Shown piece after piece: positions 34,715 through 43,717 of a stretch of DNA of 64,000 nt (position 1 is its first letter; each line of letters opens with the position of its first letter). Source of the stretch: Methanoculleus sp. UBA430 (lineage in GTDB: Archaea; Halobacteriota; Methanomicrobia; Methanomicrobiales; Methanoculleaceae). The notes beneath the pieces were generated by a model that saw only the letters and a list, made by a program, of their open reading frames with translations, was not told the origin of the DNA and made no database searches. The position numbers and the translations under genes are program-made. Location of the stretch: NCBI RefSeq assembly GCF_002506585.1, contig NZ_DAXW01000015.1, positions 128,210-192,209 of the forward strand. Reading direction: 5' to 3'.

Positions 34715-36197
34715 GCTCTTCCCTGAGTAGTCTGTTCATCCCGACGATAACTGCTTCGACGCTGGCCATGATGATGTCGGTCCTCGCCCCTCGCGATGTC
34801 ACGGTCTTTCCGTCCTTGCTGAGTTTCACCGATACGTCAACGACGGCGTCGGTGCCGCCGGTTATCGCATCGACGCTGTATTCATCGAGTCGTACGCTCC
34901 CGACGTCCGCGACCGATCTCTGGAGCGCGCGGATCGCCGCGTCCACCGGCCCGGTCCCGACTGCGGCACCGGTGATCTCGTCGCCGTTGACAAGCATCGT
35001 CACCGAGGCGGTCGGCATCGCGTTGCTCCCCGAGACGATGGTGAACTGGCGGAGTTCGAGGCAGGGCGTGAACTCGATTGCCATCACGGTATCGGCGATC
35101 GCCATGATATCGGCGTCGGTTATCCGCATCCCGGTGTCCCCCACCTGCTTGATCCGGGCGACGATCTCGGCGAGTTGCGCCGCATCGGGGGCATACCCCA
35201 TGTCGTGGAGGGCGGCCTCGACCGCCGTCGACCCGGAGTGTTTGCCGAGGACGATCCGGCGCTTCCGTCCCACCCGTTCCGGCTGGAGCGGTTCGTAGGT
35301 GCTCGCATCTCGCATCACCCCGTGGGCGTGGATGCCGCTTTCGTGGGTGAAGGCCATCTCGCCGACGATCGGCTTGTTGGTCGCAAGCGGCACCCCGGTC
35401 AGCCGGGCGACGTGGGTCGAGAGGGGGTAGAGTTCCTCGGTCCGGATCCCGGTTTTAACCCCATAGAGGACCTCGAGCGCCATCACGAGTTCCTCTAGCC
35501 CGGTGTTCCCCGCCCGCTCGCCGAGGCCGTTGACCGTGACGTGGGCAGAGGAGGCCCCGGCACGGAGGGCGGCGACGGTGTTTGCGAGCGCGAACCCCAG
35601 GTCGTCGTGGCAGTGGATCGAGAGCGGGGCAACGAGGAGCGGCGGTATGATCGCGGCCGCCCGCTCGGGCGTGAGGAGCCCGACGGTGTCGCAGAAACAG
35701 AGCCGGTCGGCTCCCCGCTCCACCCCTTCCCGGAAGACCTCCGCGAGGAACGCCTGGTCGGCGCGGGACGCATCTTCTCCTGAGAGTTCGACGATGAGGC
35801 CACACTCCTTCGCGTACTCGACGGCGCTCCAGGCCATCTGAGAGACCTGCTCGCGGGTCTTTCGAAGCTTCGTGCTGATGTGGAGGTCGCTCACCGGGAC
35901 GACGAGGTGGACGGAGTCGGCGCCGGCGTCGGCGGCAAGGTCGATGTCCCCGGGAAGAGCCCGGACGTAGGTGCAGCACTCGGCGGCAAGCCCGGCGTCG
36001 GCGATGATGCGGATGGACTCGCGCTCTCCTACGGAAGCGGCCGCGGACCCGGCTTCGATGACGTGGACCCCGAGGTCGGAAAGATGCGTTGCAATCTCAA
36101 GTTTCTCGGCCGGCGTCAGGCAGACACCCGGTGTCTGTTCGCCGTCCCGTAACGTGGTGTCAAAAAAGCGAATCGGTTCACCGAATAAAACAATCAC
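34686..36197 (-). CDS. (R)-citramalate / 2-isopropylmalate synthase
   Basis: A 503-residue DRE-TIM metallolyase: FFDTTLRDGEQTPGV is the metal/substrate motif, SIHCHDDLGFALANT carries the metal histidines, and HESGIHAHGV completes the site. The C-terminal 120 residues are the LeuA allosteric dimer domain. Because the next genes are ilvB and ilvN, and methanogens make 2-oxobutyrate from citramalate, CimA is my preferred reading; LeuA is the alternative, and sequence alone does not decide it. Confidence 0.85.
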   Translation of the reverse strand: MIVLFGEPIRFFDTTLRDGEQTPGVCLTPAEKLEIATHLSDLGVHVIEAGSAAASVGERESIRIIADAGLAAECCTYVRALPGDIDLAADAGADSVHLVVPVSDLHISTKLRKTREQVSQMAWSAVEYAKECGLIVELSGEDASRADQAFLAEVFREGVERGADRLCFCDTVGLLTPERAAAIIPPLLVAPLSIHCHDDLGFALANTVAALRAGASSAHVTVNGLGERAGNTGLEELVMALEVLYGVKTGIRTEELYPLSTHVARLTGVPLATNKPIVGEMAFTHESGIHAHGVMRDASTYEPLQPERVGRKRRIVLGKHSGSTAVEAALHDMGYAPDAAQLAEIVARIKQVGDTGMRITDADIMAIADTVMAIEFTPCLELRQFTIVSGSNAMPTASVTMLVNGDEITGAAVGTGPVDAAIRALQRSVADVGSVRLDEYSVDAITGGTDAVVDVSVKLSKDGKTVTSRGARTDIIMASVEAVIVGMNRLLREEHEDRSQDSD

Positions 36198-36292
36198 ACA
36201 TAGTGCAATTCACCGTCAGAGAATTGGCGGCGGCGCTACTTAAATGTTGGGCATTCGGGGATTCTGGTGCAGGATAAAAAAAGAGGGGGGAT

Positions 36293-37003
36293 TTACGCCG
36301 GCGCCGGGGCGCTCTCGTAGACGAGGGCGATGTAGCGGGAGGCGAAGATGACGAACGCCGGCGAGAGGAGGAAGAGGAGGAGCAGGAAGAGAGGGCCGAC
36401 GATCGGGACGAGCATAAGGGCGAACAGCACGACGAGCATGAGGATGAACTCCGCGATCGCGATCACGATACCCATGACGAGGAGGGCGATGAAGACGTTC
36501 AGCCATCCGATCCTGCCAATATGAGTGAGAAGGGTGCGGATCCTGAAGGCCTCGCCCATTCTCCCCGTCCGGGCGAACCGGACCATCGCAAACGTCGAGA
36601 GGATCCCGATGATGATGGCGGCGACGATGAAGATGACGAAGATCGCAAGGGCTGCAAAGGCGGCCAGTTCCGGGCTCAGAAGCGATTCGGGGCCTGATCC
36701 CGCCGGGGTTACCGTCGATGAGACCGGGATGAAGTACATCGCAACGGGCAGGAGCGTGAGGATCATGAGCGGGATCGAGTAGATGATCGTGATGACGATC
36801 AGTTTGATACCGTCGATAAAGAGCCCGATCCAGTCTTCGAGCTCAGGAGCGGGCTTTGCGCCGCTCATGACCCGCACCGTGTAGCCGTAGATAAGCGGGA
36901 ATATGATTGTGCTGATGAGCAGGAGAAGCCAGCGGACCCACCTGCCCCAGATGGCGTCCTTTGCATATTCAAAGGAGTCGCCGAGTAATCGCATTAAGTC
37001 CAT
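36293..37003 (-). CDS. DUF4013 membrane protein, paralogue A
   Basis: A 236-residue protein with six hydrophobic segments. Family hallmarks are the start MDLMRLLGDSFEYAKDAIWG, the segment GYTVRVMSGAKPAPELEDW, and the end SRYIALVYESAPAPA. A GTG three codons upstream is possible. DUF4013 proteins are abundant and uncharacterised in methanogens. Two intact paralogues and one fragment occur within 8 kb. Confidence 0.85.
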   Translation of the reverse strand: MDLMRLLGDSFEYAKDAIWGRWVRWLLLLISTIIFPLIYGYTVRVMSGAKPAPELEDWIGLFIDGIKLIVITIIYSIPLMILTLLPVAMYFIPVSSTVTPAGSGPESLLSPELAAFAALAIFVIFIVAAIIIGILSTFAMVRFARTGRMGEAFRIRTLLTHIGRIGWLNVFIALLVMGIVIAIAEFILMLVVLFALMLVPIVGPLFLLLLFLLSPAFVIFASRYIALVYESAPAPA

Positions 37004-37012
37004 GAGTATCAC

Positions 37013-37310
37013 CGCATTGTTCGGATGTAGGATCGTGCGTTTGGGAAGATAAACGCGTTGTTTTGTTTGCGGAAGGAGGATTTGTCACTTGCGGATGAAT
37101 ACCGTCGGGGGGTGTTGAGTGTTCACCGAAAGGCGCTCCATCTGAATTCAGGATGTGGGTGCTATCCTGTTGTGCTTGAGATCCGGCAGTGGAAACTTTC
37201 GGATTCCCACTCTGTATCCTCAATTTAGAACATCTGAGAGAGTTGACGCAGCAGGTGGGGAAGACAGCTGACCTTGGCGTGAGGAGCGGCTTCAAAAAAA
37301 GGAAGACGGT
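37013..37310. other. Intergenic region between DUF4013 genes
   Basis: A 298-bp spacer, AT-richer on the right. It probably contains the promoter of paralogue A near 37040 (aaacgcgttgttt is not TATA-like, so this is weak). Short frames present look random. Confidence 0.3.
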
Positions 37311-38009
37311 TCAGGCAGGTGCTGCTGCGCTGTCATAGATGAGGGTGTAGTATCTCGTCACAAATACCGCTACAACTGGACCGATGAGGATCGCCACGAC
37401 GATAGCCAGAATAAGTGCTAGGAGCCAACCGATAACGGGGATCAGCGCAAGGATGAAAACAGCAATGGCTACAACGATTGTATAAACAATAGTAGCCAGA
37501 ACAGAAACAATCCACAGTATGATCAACGCGAGGATATAGCTCAGCCATCCGATCTTTCCAATGTGAGCGACGATGGCACTGATATTGAATGCCTCCCCGA
37601 AACTGTCAGTCCTTGCGAAGCGTATCAGGGCCATCAAAGCGATGAGCGAGAAAATGAAAGCGACAATTAGCCCTATGAGCAGACCGACCAGTGCTCCAGC
37701 ACCCGGACTCTCCAGTGCTCCACCCATTAAAACGCCTGCACCACCAAAGACCATGAGTACTATCAAGGGTATGATGCTGTAGACGAGACCTACAATAAAG
37801 AGTTTAATGCCGTTGATGAACATCTCAATCCAGTTTTCAAGGGGTGGCAGCTGAGATTCGCCTCTATAAATCTTCCACTGATATCCTCCCCAGAGGGGGA
37901 AAATAATCATACTAATGAACAGCAATAACCATTTGCCCCAGTTCCCCCACAGACCATTTACGGTGTAGTCGAGGGAATTGCCGAGCATAGATCCGTATTT
38001 CACAATCAA
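37311..38009 (-). CDS. DUF4013 membrane protein, paralogue B
   Basis: A 232-residue relative of paralogue A: MIVKYGSMLGNSLDYTVNG, YQWKIYRGESQLPPLENW, and the ending TRYYTLIYDSAAAPA, with six hydrophobic segments. The coding DNA is clearly AT-richer than paralogue A or C. Its upstream 100 bp are duplicated beyond the IS element at 39655-39800. Confidence 0.85.
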   Translation of the reverse strand: MIVKYGSMLGNSLDYTVNGLWGNWGKWLLLFISMIIFPLWGGYQWKIYRGESQLPPLENWIEMFINGIKLFIVGLVYSIIPLIVLMVFGGAGVLMGGALESPGAGALVGLLIGLIVAFIFSLIALMALIRFARTDSFGEAFNISAIVAHIGKIGWLSYILALIILWIVSVLATIVYTIVVAIAVFILALIPVIGWLLALILAIVVAILIGPVVAVFVTRYYTLIYDSAAAPA

Positions 38010-38328
38010 TCACCTTTAGTATATGAGATTTTGAGTAATCATATTAAAATTTTTTGAACATGAAGGGTGAAAGATATGCCTGTTACTTGAAAAGGAATGC
38101 TAATTTTAAGTATGTTCGTTTATTGAAGGTCTTATTTATGATCCCGCATAAGGAGCCAATCGGAAACAGATCTTCTGGCCACAACTCGATTTTTAAAGAA
38201 GCTTAAGTGGCCTTGGGGGCACTCAACCACATGCACTCGGTGTTCCGGTGACGGACCATAAAAGGGAATATGACAACCACCCCTTCTGGTCTTCCATGTT
38301 CACTTGCTACAGGGAAAACCGAACTGTG
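38010..38328. other. Upstream region of DUF4013 paralogue B
   Basis: A 319-bp stretch ending at the IS256 boundary. It holds an AT-rich promoter area (attaaaattttttg near 38043) and a segment (about 38080-38150) whose counterpart lies beyond the IS at about 39722-39800 (both contain gttacttgaaaaggaa). Confidence 0.5.
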
Positions 38329-39579
38329 GTAACGTCTCAGATCTTCTGTAATTTGCCTGAGCCCTGTCTCCTTGCTTGATCATTCCTTCTCCATCGTCAA
38401 ATACCTTCTGCCGGTAACCCACTCCTCGTTGATGTCCATCAGGATGGATCCGACCAGCCGGAGAAGGGATTCCTCGTTCGGGAACACGCCTACAACCTTG
38501 GTTCTCCGTTTCAGTTCCCTATTGACCCGCTCCACCATGTTCGTCGTTCTGAGCCGTTTCCTGTGCGGTTTTGGGAATGCCGTGTAACTCATAAGCCCGG
38601 GGAGGAATCGCTCGATGGTGTTGGCTGCTTTCCGGTACCCCCCGGCATTCAGGTCATCAGCGAGATCCTGGAGTCTCTGCTCACTCCCATACGCCTCCTT
38701 CAGCCCCTCTACAACCTCTTTCTGGTGTTTCCGGGGAATATTCCTCAAGACGGCCCGGGTACAATGAACCTGACACATCTGCCAGGATGCACCGAGGAAG
38801 GCGGCTTCAGCCGCCTTCTGGATGCCGATATGCCCGTCCGAGACGACCAGTTGAACCCCGGTAAGTCCCCGTGTTTTGAGGTTCTCGAACAGTCCCGACC
38901 AGAATTCTTCGTTCTCACAATCCGTGACTCTCGCGCCCAAGATCTCCCGGTAGCCGTCGTCCCGGACGCCGGCGACCACCAGGACCGCTTTGGTGACGTA
39001 TCGTGCTCCGTCCCGGATTTTGTAGTAGGAAGCATCCACGAAGAGATACGGGATAGCCTGTTCGATCGGCCGCAGGAGGAATGCCTGCACCTGGTCGTCG
39101 AGGTTCTTGGCCATCCGGGAGACCGAAGCCGGGGAGAGCTGGTCGATCCCCAGATGACTGACGATCTCCTGGATCTTTCTCGTCGAAACTCCCTGGAGGT
39201 AGGATTCGACAATTGCGTTCACCAGAGCTTTCTCCACCCGGGCATAGGGCCCGAAGACCTGTGTCTCGAACGGGAGCTCCCGGAACTGCGGTTTCCGGAG
39301 GATTGTCTCCCCGTATCGGGTCTTGAGGGATCGGTCTTTGTAGCCGTTCCGATGCGCTTTCCGCGCATCGGTGCGTTCGTACTGGGCAGCTCCTGCCTGC
39401 TGGAGGGCCTCTGCGAGCATCACCTGGTTGAGGAACCCGGTGATGAGGGTCTTCATGCCGTTCTCCTGATCGGAAAGATAATCTTCGATTAACGCTAAGG
39501 GATCCATGGCCCTGTTTCTCCTTTGTCCAAATCTAGGTTGGATCCAGGGCCAATTCAATTTTACAGAAGATTCGTTACG
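38329..39579. mobile_element. IS256-family insertion sequence, about 1.25 kb
   Basis: The left end reads GTAACGTCTCAGATCTTCTGTAA and the right end, read inward, GTAACGAATCTTCTGTAA, giving imperfect terminal inverted repeats around one transposase gene. No 8-9-bp target duplication is visible at the two flanks, so the element may have suffered a flanking deletion or recombined with a sister copy. A diverged relative survives in part at 61605-61905. Confidence 0.85.
38380..39507 (-). CDS. IS256/Mutator-type transposase
   Basis: A 375-residue DDE transposase. The catalytic residues appear in YLFVDASYYKIRDG (first D), VQLVVSDGHIGIQ (second D) and NMVERVNRELKRRTKVVGVF (E). N-terminal KAHRNGYKDRSLKTRYGE is the usual DNA-binding region. 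The frame is intact, so the element may still be mobile. Start at 39507 (MDPLALIEDY). Confidence 0.93.
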   Translation of the reverse strand: MDPLALIEDYLSDQENGMKTLITGFLNQVMLAEALQQAGAAQYERTDARKAHRNGYKDRSLKTRYGETILRKPQFRELPFETQVFGPYARVEKALVNAIVESYLQGVSTRKIQEIVSHLGIDQLSPASVSRMAKNLDDQVQAFLLRPIEQAIPYLFVDASYYKIRDGARYVTKAVLVVAGVRDDGYREILGARVTDCENEEFWSGLFENLKTRGLTGVQLVVSDGHIGIQKAAEAAFLGASWQMCQVHCTRAVLRNIPRKHQKEVVEGLKEAYGSEQRLQDLADDLNAGGYRKAANTIERFLPGLMSYTAFPKPHRKRLRTTNMVERVNRELKRRTKVVGVFPNEESLLRLVGSILMDINEEWVTGRRYLTMEKE

Positions 39580-39656
39580 CTACCCCAGTTCCCCCACAGC
39601 CCATTTACGGTGTAGTTGAAGGAATTGCGAAGCATAGATCCATACTCCATAGTCCA
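39580..39656 (-). pseudogene. 5' fragment of a fourth DUF4013 gene, cut by the IS
   Basis: From the IS right end, the sequence accccagttcccccacag through gcatagatccatac matches paralogue B codons 5-28 with a few changes; it encodes ML-NSFNYTVNGLWGNWG on the minus strand. The rest of the gene is missing on the other side of the IS, where paralogue B's upstream region begins instead. Confidence 0.75.
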
Positions 39657-39943
39657 TCACCTTTGATTATAATGAGACTCTAGAGTCATCGTATTTATGT
39701 TTTTTTACATGAGACAGGTAAATCATGCCCGTTACTTGAAAAGGAAAGCCACGTTTAAGCCCTTTTGCCTATTGAAGGCCCTGTTTTTGCTCCCGCGCAA
39801 GGGACAGATCATGGATAGGGTAATCGGGCTCCGCCCCAGTTCCGGGGCGCCCTCGCAGACCTGGAGGCGCTCAACCTCGTGCGTCCCAAACAGCTCAATG
39901 TGTTCAAGTAAAAGGGGAAGAAAAACGGTTGGAAATGAGTATA

Positions 39944-40447
39944 TTATTTATGGATAACAAAGGTTCCTGCAATCATATCGTGCAAGCCCTGCTTCTTCTC
40001 GGTGAATCCAATCAGGATGTAACCGATAAGGAAGATTCCCCCGAATATAAGTTTACTGAAATACCGGATTGTCGCTTTGGTAAAGTCCAACCTGTTGCCG
40101 TCATGATCTGTAACTATCAGACCCAGTGCTTGTTTACCGAATGTTGCCTGTTTTTCGGAGCTTTCCAAGTATGCAAAGTAAGCCCAGTATAGCAGTATGA
40201 CCACAAGTAAGCCCATAAAGTCACCGAAAATTGCGACGATGACAAAATAAGGTATCAGGAGTACGAGCGCATCGATTATGTATGCGCCAAATCGGGTCCA
40301 AAAACCTGCATAGTTGAATTCACTGGAATGTCCTCTAGATACATTCGTTCTCATTGATCCGCCAACACCTACACCACAGTTTGGGCAGGTATCAGAGAGT
40401 GACAGATCAACTTTAGCCCCGCAACTAGGGCAAAAATTGTCGCTCAT
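39944..40447 (-). CDS. Zinc-ribbon RDD membrane protein
   Basis: A 167-residue protein. The first 25 residues are a zinc ribbon (CPSCGAKV...CPNCGVG). Residues 45-165 are an RDD domain with three helices: GFWTRFGAYIIDALVLLIPY contains the R-D of the name, and GKQALGLIVTDHDGNRL plus KKQGLHDMIAGTFVI complete it. RDD proteins are thought to be transporters, some Na+/H+ antiporters. The first gene of an AT-rich block. Confidence 0.85.
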   Translation of the reverse strand: MSDNFCPSCGAKVDLSLSDTCPNCGVGVGGSMRTNVSRGHSSEFNYAGFWTRFGAYIIDALVLLIPYFVIVAIFGDFMGLLVVILLYWAYFAYLESSEKQATFGKQALGLIVTDHDGNRLDFTKATIRYFSKLIFGGIFLIGYILIGFTEKKQGLHDMIAGTFVIHK

Positions 40448-40582
40448 AATGAATTATAACTTAATTCAAGAAAATAAAGATATCTATTTGTAAAAAGAAG
40501 TTTAGGTAGCAATCTTATTCAAATACCGCTTATCTGCTTTGCTTCAACTAACCCGTATGATGTTTGCGGCTATGCATTCCAA

Positions 40583-40825
40583 CTATGGGTAATCTATACA
40601 ACTGCCTGTATATTTCTTATTACATCGCTTAATTCTGTTGTAACTCATATACCATCCTTTGACGAAGCCATATTTTTCTAGTGCCATTATAGCATAATTT
40701 GAGCATGAGGGGTAGAAGCGGCACATTACTCCGTTTTTAGCGTTATATCTTCGTCCTATTTTTCCATGCCATATTTTTCTGATCAAAAAAATTGAGATGC
40801 ATACGGTGATGTTATTTTTTGTCAT
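40583..40825 (-). CDS. yidD: YidD-family protein
   Basis: About 80 residues with the YidD core CRFYPSCSNYAIMALEKYGF and the following GWYMSYNRIKRC. In bacteria YidD assists YidC membrane insertion and lies beside rnpA-yidC. Here it stands next to zinc-ribbon genes instead. N-terminal residues (ISIFLIRKIWHG) form a short amphipathic helix as in bacterial YidD. The start is uncertain (40825 or 40834), and the frame overlaps the next gene slightly. Confidence 0.8.
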   Translation of the reverse strand: MTKNNITVCISIFLIRKIWHGKIGRRYNAKNGVMCRFYPSCSNYAIMALEKYGFVKGWYMSYNRIKRCNKKYTGSCIDYP

Positions 40826-41162
40826 AGTGTACAATGACTTCAGAATAGTCCCTTGAACTACATTGAGAACATGTCTTTAATCGATCCAGTTCCGTAGTAT
40901 ACGTATTTAGATCCTGTTTCCTCTTATTCTCGGCATTTGCATCGCACATATTACAAAGCTGTGCGTTTTTATTATTCTGGATACCCCGTTTTATTTCGTC
41001 TTCACGGGATTTGAGGGAGTGCCAGACTTTGCCGCACTGATTGCAGGTTCGCTTATACTCGGAAACTTGACTTTCTGGATCGAATAGATCGCTGGAACCA
41101 CACGATACACAAAAATTTGCGTTGCTTGGAGCCTCAGATCCACAATTCTTACACACTTTCAT
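40812..41162 (-). CDS. Small zinc-ribbon protein
   Basis: A 116-residue protein with an N-terminal zinc ribbon (CKNCGSEAPSNANFCVSCG), a second pair (CNQCGKVWHS) and further cysteines (CNMCDAN, CSQCSSRDY). The middle is helical and charged. No enzyme motif. It lies 26 bp behind the SPFH gene and is probably in the same transcript. Confidence 0.75.
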   Translation of the reverse strand: MKVCKNCGSEAPSNANFCVSCGSSDLFDPESQVSEYKRTCNQCGKVWHSLKSREDEIKRGIQNNKNAQLCNMCDANAENKRKQDLNTYTTELDRLKTCSQCSSRDYSEVIVHYDKK

Positions 41163-41188
41163 TCAAGACACCTGAGTTATCTAAAGTA

Positions 41189-42394
41189 TCATTCATCCAT
41201 TTTATTTCCACAATTTGGACAATACTTTATCCCATATGGGATTTCTTGCTGACATTTGGTGCATTGTTGGATTTGTTTTTCTCCACATTCCAGGCAAAAT
41301 TTAGATTTCGGAGGTATCGGTTTGCCGCACGCACGACATTTGGTGCCTTCGTTACCCTGCCCCTGCATCTCTGTCCCGCATTCAGGACAGAATTTGTTTT
41401 TGAGATTTGATGCATAGCCGCATTTAGGACAGGTCTGCGTCTGTTGCTGCCCAATTGGGGCTACATTGACTCCTCCGATGGGCTGTATGCTTTGATTTTG
41501 CTGGGCGTACATATTCTGTGCCACAACTTGACTAATTCCAAAGCCCGCACCTAGGCCAGCACCTATTCCAGCAAAACCTGCTGCATCACCGCCTTTGGCA
41601 GCTCCTTCTCCTATGCCACCAATAGCGTTTGCTGTCTGGTACTGGAGAAAATTAACACCAAGTGCTGCCATAGCGCTTCTTTTATCAATTGCTTCCTGTA
41701 CGGAGTCTGGAAGTTGTAGCATCAGGCCAGAAAACTTGGTTACTTTTAACCCATAGGGGCTGGTTTCATTTTTGAGTCGGGAAAGGCATATCTGTTCAAT
41801 TTCCGTTAGATATGTTGGCATATCGAGTATGCCCATGTTCTTTTCACTCTTGAGTTTTCCCAGAGAACTATTGAGGATCATGAGTATCTGATCTTTCAAC
41901 CAGTCAATGATCTGATCGGAGTGCTGTAGACCTTTGGTTCCAATGAACTGCGTGATAAATAGAATGGGATCAGTTACTTGATAAGCAAACTGACCGGAAG
42001 CAATGATTCGTACGAGGCCGAAGTCAATATCCCTAAAGGTAAGGGTGTTCTCCGCCTTGAATCTCCCCCTGAATTCTCTTTTTTGAATCCAGTATGCCTC
42101 TCCTATCTGTTCAATGCCTGCTGTAACTTTTAGCAGAGATGCTAAAATTGGGATGTTCTGGGTTGTTAGAGCGTATCTTCCCGGGCGATCAAATACGGTT
42201 AATGCTTTTCCATCTCTGAAAAAAACAACATTCTCATCTTCCCGGATAACAACATTGTCATTAAAATGGATGTTACGGGGTAGGCGCCATACAAGGTTAT
42301 CCCCCTTCAGATTATCCGGCCAATAAAAGGTATTTCGAGCAGAATCTGCAGGCTTAAAATCCCTTTTGGGGTTTCCAAACGGATCCGATGTCAT
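41189..42394 (-). CDS. SPFH-domain protein with three zinc ribbons
   Basis: A 401-residue protein. Residues about 35-250 are an SPFH/Band-7 domain of the virion-core/YdjI type (REDENVVFFRDGKALTVFDR; FGLVRIIASGQFAYQVTDP). Residues 265-300 are Gly/Ala rich. Three zinc ribbons follow: CPKCGYASNLKNKFCPECG, CRACGKPIPPKSKFCLECG and CTKCQQEIPYGIKYCPNCG. Bacterial relatives act with stress or membrane-repair genes. It overlaps the upstream gene by four bases (ATGA). Confidence 0.85.
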   Translation of the reverse strand: MTSDPFGNPKRDFKPADSARNTFYWPDNLKGDNLVWRLPRNIHFNDNVVIREDENVVFFRDGKALTVFDRPGRYALTTQNIPILASLLKVTAGIEQIGEAYWIQKREFRGRFKAENTLTFRDIDFGLVRIIASGQFAYQVTDPILFITQFIGTKGLQHSDQIIDWLKDQILMILNSSLGKLKSEKNMGILDMPTYLTEIEQICLSRLKNETSPYGLKVTKFSGLMLQLPDSVQEAIDKRSAMAALGVNFLQYQTANAIGGIGEGAAKGGDAAGFAGIGAGLGAGFGISQVVAQNMYAQQNQSIQPIGGVNVAPIGQQQTQTCPKCGYASNLKNKFCPECGTEMQGQGNEGTKCRACGKPIPPKSKFCLECGEKQIQQCTKCQQEIPYGIKYCPNCGNKMDE

Positions 42395-42948
42395 TCTTCT
42401 CCCTCCGTATGACCTCTGGCCATCGTTTTAATAAAGCCTAACTTTCTCACTTCAAGAAGCGATTCGAAGGAGTCCAAACATCTCGCCATCTCTTCGATCA
42501 CATTTTTCGCTTCTTTGTATTGATTCGTCGATATTTTCTGATATACGGATTCTGCGTTGGCCCGAATCGTACCAAGATTGTCTATAAGATCCAGATCGAA
42601 TTCATAGAGAGCGTACAGTTCCTTGCTCCCTATTCTGTATGTTGGTGAGATGCCGGAGTAACCCTGTTCTGCATGGGATATCTTAGAATCAACTGTTTTT
42701 ACTCTGGCTATGAGATCTGCGACGTCCTGAATTGTAGATAACTCCAACGACTGTACAAGTTTTGCTCGTGAATCCTCTAATAATCTTAATACTGGACTAA
42801 TTTGTGTTTTAGAGATATAGGTTCTTAACAGGCTGTCAGTATCTCTGAGATCTTCTTTTATTCTATATCCACGATATCCGGGGATGATCAATTGAATCTT
42901 CTTGGTTAAACCTCTGTTCTTTTCGACAAAGTCTTCGAGGTCACTCAT
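42391..42948 (-). CDS. Coiled-coil protein of unknown function
   Basis: A 185-residue, all-helical, charged protein with heptad-like segments (LEDFVEKNRGLTKKIQLI at the start). No known family. Gene overlaps with both neighbours (four bases downstream, eight upstream) tie it to the SPFH protein, so it is probably part of the same complex. Confidence 0.65.
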   Translation of the reverse strand: MSDLEDFVEKNRGLTKKIQLIIPGYRGYRIKEDLRDTDSLLRTYISKTQISPVLRLLEDSRAKLVQSLELSTIQDVADLIARVKTVDSKISHAEQGYSGISPTYRIGSKELYALYEFDLDLIDNLGTIRANAESVYQKISTNQYKEAKNVIEEMARCLDSFESLLEVRKLGFIKTMARGHTEGEE

Positions 42949-43288
42949 GGCTATCTCTCCGTATATATCTCATCACAACTAATAGGCCAGAGAAGGCGAT
43001 AATTATACCAATCAGGGAAAGGCCATTAAAATTTACAAACTGATGAATAAACGCTGCAAAACCTATGATCACGAGGAACGACCCCGCCGCCATCACTAAA
43101 TCGTTTCGAGGCTCAGAAGCTCCCACTATAATGGCAAGCAGTCCCGATGTTAAACTAAAAAAAATCACTGACGGCCATAGATCCTGAATTTGTCCATATA
43201 GACATAATGACAGGCCTATCAGCACGATAAGCATTCCCCAGCCAATATAAAACCTATTTTTATTTAAAGAATTAATTATCTGAATGAT
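42941..43288 (-). CDS. Small membrane protein, probably with a non-AUG start
   Basis: The ATG at 43234 gives 97 residues with three hydrophobic helices and no good ribosome site. However, a strong Shine-Dalgarno AAGGAGGTG lies at 43296-43304, 7-10 bases before an in-frame ATC (43288) and ATT (43285). The frame stays open, adding IQIINSLNKNRFYIGWG before the first methionine. I give the extended coordinates from 43288; the AUG version remains possible. First gene of the SPFH operon. Confidence 0.55.
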   Translation of the reverse strand: MIQIINSLNKNRFYIGWGMLIVLIGLSLCLYGQIQDLWPSVIFFSLTSGLLAIIVGASEPRNDLVMAAGSFLVIIGFAAFIHQFVNFNGLSLIGIIIAFSGLLVVMRYIRRDSHE

Positions 43289-43295
43289 GTAACTA

Positions 43296-43304
43296 CACCT
43301 CCTT
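43296..43304 (-). promoter_or_regulatory. Strong Shine-Dalgarno pointing to an ATC/ATT start
   Basis: AAGGAGGTG is the full anti-SD complement and is 62 bases from the nearest ATG (43234), which is too far. Its spacing to in-frame ATC/ATT codons is normal. Confidence 0.6.
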
Positions 43305-43391
43305 AGCGTAGAGTTATATCCTTGTTCTCTCTAATATACGTTTTCCTATTGCCTGGCCGTTAAAAGCGATATGGTTGTGAATTAACGGTTT

Positions 43392-43667
43392 TTATAGATA
43401 TCGGGGGCGTTTACTGTCATGCTTCTTCGAGTTACCCCCAGTTATTTGGCCATTCCTCTCTATAATCAAAGTCAGTTTTATTCGCCCGCCTGAACCGATA
43501 ACCAACGCCAGTTCGTCCAGAGACCCCAGTCTCCGCAAAATGTGCCCTTTTTGGCCGATTTTTGGGATGAAACTGAGCTGTTCATTATACCGCGATACCT
43601 TCAGGTCGTATAGTGTTGGAGTACCGTTCTTCTTTCCATCTGCCTGGTTGCATGAGGGCAGTACCAA
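43392..43667 (-). CDS. Doubtful small protein
   Basis: A 91-residue frame without recognised domains; it contains PKIGQKGHILRRLGSLDE and a charged end. Codon use is mixed and it has no clear ribosome site. It may be a decayed gene at the edge of the AT-rich block. Confidence 0.25.
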   Translation of the reverse strand: MVLPSCNQADGKKNGTPTLYDLKVSRYNEQLSFIPKIGQKGHILRRLGSLDELALVIGSGGRIKLTLIIERNGQITGGNSKKHDSKRPRYL

Positions 43668-43717
43668 CCTGTGCTACAATTCCCGTGACTACAATCACAA
43701 AAAGAAGGGATGAGACT

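Noticed and set aside
38329..39579. Target-site duplication flanking the IS256 element
   Set aside because: The eight bases on each side differ (aactgtgg-like against gctacccc), so none can be claimed.
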